Source: Cellulomonas taurus (lineage in GTDB: Bacteria; Actinomycetota; Actinomycetes; Actinomycetales; Cellulomonadaceae). Taken from it: a DNA stretch of 64,000 bases. Shown here in pieces: positions 63,267 through 64,000 of the stretch. The translations under genes and the position numbers were made by a program. Positions within the stretch are counted from its first letter, which is position 1. Every line of letters begins with the position of its first letter. Where the stretch lies: positions 2,480,001 through 2,544,000 of the forward strand of contig NZ_CP051884.1 of the NCBI RefSeq assembly GCF_012931845.1, written 5' to 3'. The notes beneath the pieces are model-generated. The model was given only the letters and a program-made list of their open reading frames with translations, was not told the DNA's origin and did not search any database.

Positions 63267-64000
63267 ATGTCGCACAGCACGACCTGGCGTGGCCTCGCGG
63301 TCGCGGTCGCCGCAGCCCTCGCCTTCGGCGTCGCCCCCCTCGCGGCCGGCGCCGACGAGCCCGCGCCGGCCGACGACGCCCAGTGGTCGGCCCCGGCCGT
63401 CGTCGACGCCCCCGCGACCGAGGAGGGATCCTTCTCCGCGCAGTCGGAGCTGCAGGCCACCGCCGCGGCGTCGCCGAACGCCGTCTGGGACCTGTTCCGG
63501 GTGATGAACAGCCGTCGGATCGACCAGGGCGGTAGCCCGTGGGTGCTGAACCCGACGCTGACCACCGTGGCGAACAACTGGCTCGCGCAGAAGGGGGCGA
63601 ACGCCTACCCGATGCCGGACCCGAACGTCGCCACGAAGGTCCCGGGGTCGTACACCCAGATCTGGCACAACACCGCGTGGTCGATCGCGACCTCACCGGA
63701 GCAGGCGGTGCAGCTGCTGGCCGAGCAACTGGCCACCGCCGACCTCACCTGGGCCCCGACCACCGACATCGGGATCGGGATGGTCCAGGAGCCGTACGTC
63801 GAGGGCTACTCGTTCTTCAGCTTCTACATCGTCGCCACCGACTACCCGCACAGCGTCGCGCAGGCCGGTGAGATGACCCTGTACCGGTTCTACCGCCCGA
63901 ACACCGGCACGCACTTCTACTCCACCTCCGCGGCGGAGCGGAACTCGGTGGCCAAGAGCTCCTCCTACCGCTACGAGGGCCAAGTGGCCTACGTGCTCAG
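63267..64000 (+). CDS. Secreted CAP-like protein with DUF5648-type repeat (partial)
   Basis: The gene runs off the window after 244 codons. A Sec signal peptide (WRGLAVAVAAALAFGVAPLA then AGA) is followed by an Ala/Pro linker. Residues about 73-190 resemble a CAP/SCP domain (VWDLFRVMNSRRIDQGG; LTTVANNWLAQKG; a later SFYIVATDY). Then begins a repeat of the DUF5648 type, LYRFYRPNTGTHFYSTSAAE, known from secreted actinobacterial proteins where it may bind wall or carbohydrate. An upstream TAGGGT (63200) and CGGAGAGAG site fit its start. It lies just past the glycan unit. Confidence 0.75.
   Translation, partial: MSHSTTWRGLAVAVAAALAFGVAPLAAGADEPAPADDAQWSAPAVVDAPATEEGSFSAQSELQATAAASPNAVWDLFRVMNSRRIDQGGSPWVLNPTLTTVANNWLAQKGANAYPMPDPNVATKVPGSYTQIWHNTAWSIATSPEQAVQLLAEQLATADLTWAPTTDIGIGMVQEPYVEGYSFFSFYIVATDYPHSVAQAGEMTLYRFYRPNTGTHFYSTSAAERNSVAKSSSYRYEGQVAYVL

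Overview
The window is high-GC (visibly above 70%) actinobacterial chromosome, dense with genes and with long antisense shadow frames. Gene content (mycothiol-type SigR/RsrA pair, MtrA-MtrB-LpqB, WhiB, bL37, Rv3235-type protein, HPF, ComF and SecA in a row) points to Actinomycetes. The style (SpoIIM/RDD/DUF58/MoxR/DUF4129 block, DoxX beside SigR, OpuA-type betaine transporter) suits Micrococcales such as a Cellulomonas relative. I saw no tRNA, rRNA, CRISPR array, transposase or phage gene. Most of the window looks like core chromosome, and much of the order recalls the stretch around M. tuberculosis Rv3220c to Rv3268 (from memory).

Layout. 0-8.6 kb: a degenerate SGNH-like protein, a PilT ATPase, the tiny ribosomal protein bL37, the thiol-stress pair rsrA-sigR with its own SigR-type promoter, a DoxX-like protein, aroA, rsgA, hisN, a small DUF protein and an Rv3235-like protein. 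8.7-19.2 kb (minus strand): secA, a YcaQ-like glycosylase, hpf, comF, lpqB, mtrB, mtrA. 19.3-28.8 kb: a membrane/AAA block (GDPD-membrane-domain protein, DUF4129, DUF4350, MoxR, DUF58, then RDD and SpoIIM) interrupted by an ABC exporter with a divergent MarR regulator. 28.8-33.5 kb: an unknown protein, an acyltransferase, a NarL-type two-component pair, and a structured 605-bp gap. 33.5-37.6 kb: a glycine betaine ABC transporter and a CDF metal transporter.

37.7-63.1 kb is an envelope-glycan region. It holds Trm112-like protein, phosphomannomutase, a zinc-ribbon protein, DUF3499, a metallopeptidase-like protein, a WbbL-like glycosyltransferase, DUF5719, a 1,240-residue membrane glycosyltransferase, WhiB and a TIGR03089 protein. 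After these come two divergent transcription units. The leftward one encodes a methyltransferase, mannose-6-phosphate isomerase and a GT-C-like protein. The rightward one encodes a flippase-like protein, a YfhO-like protein, a second GT-C-like protein, an NAD-dependent epimerase, and a 1,482-residue fusion of methyltransferase, GT4 and rhamnan-synthesis-F domains. The likely shared product is a mannose- and/or rhamnose-containing wall glycopolymer; this is inference. The window ends inside a secreted protein.

Regulatory signals: at least eight genes start 6-7 bases after a TANNNT -10 element, which indicates leaderless mRNAs; where this decides a start I used it. Strong hairpin terminators lie between several convergent or tandem units. 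The most unusual non-coding stretch is 32890-33494, upstream of the betaine transporter, with an 18-bp perfect palindrome plus a repeated half-site and a 67-nt imperfect hairpin. No wholly novel system is demonstrated; the best candidates are the glycan locus with its three-domain enzyme and the predicted leaderless, SigR-driven long form of SigR.
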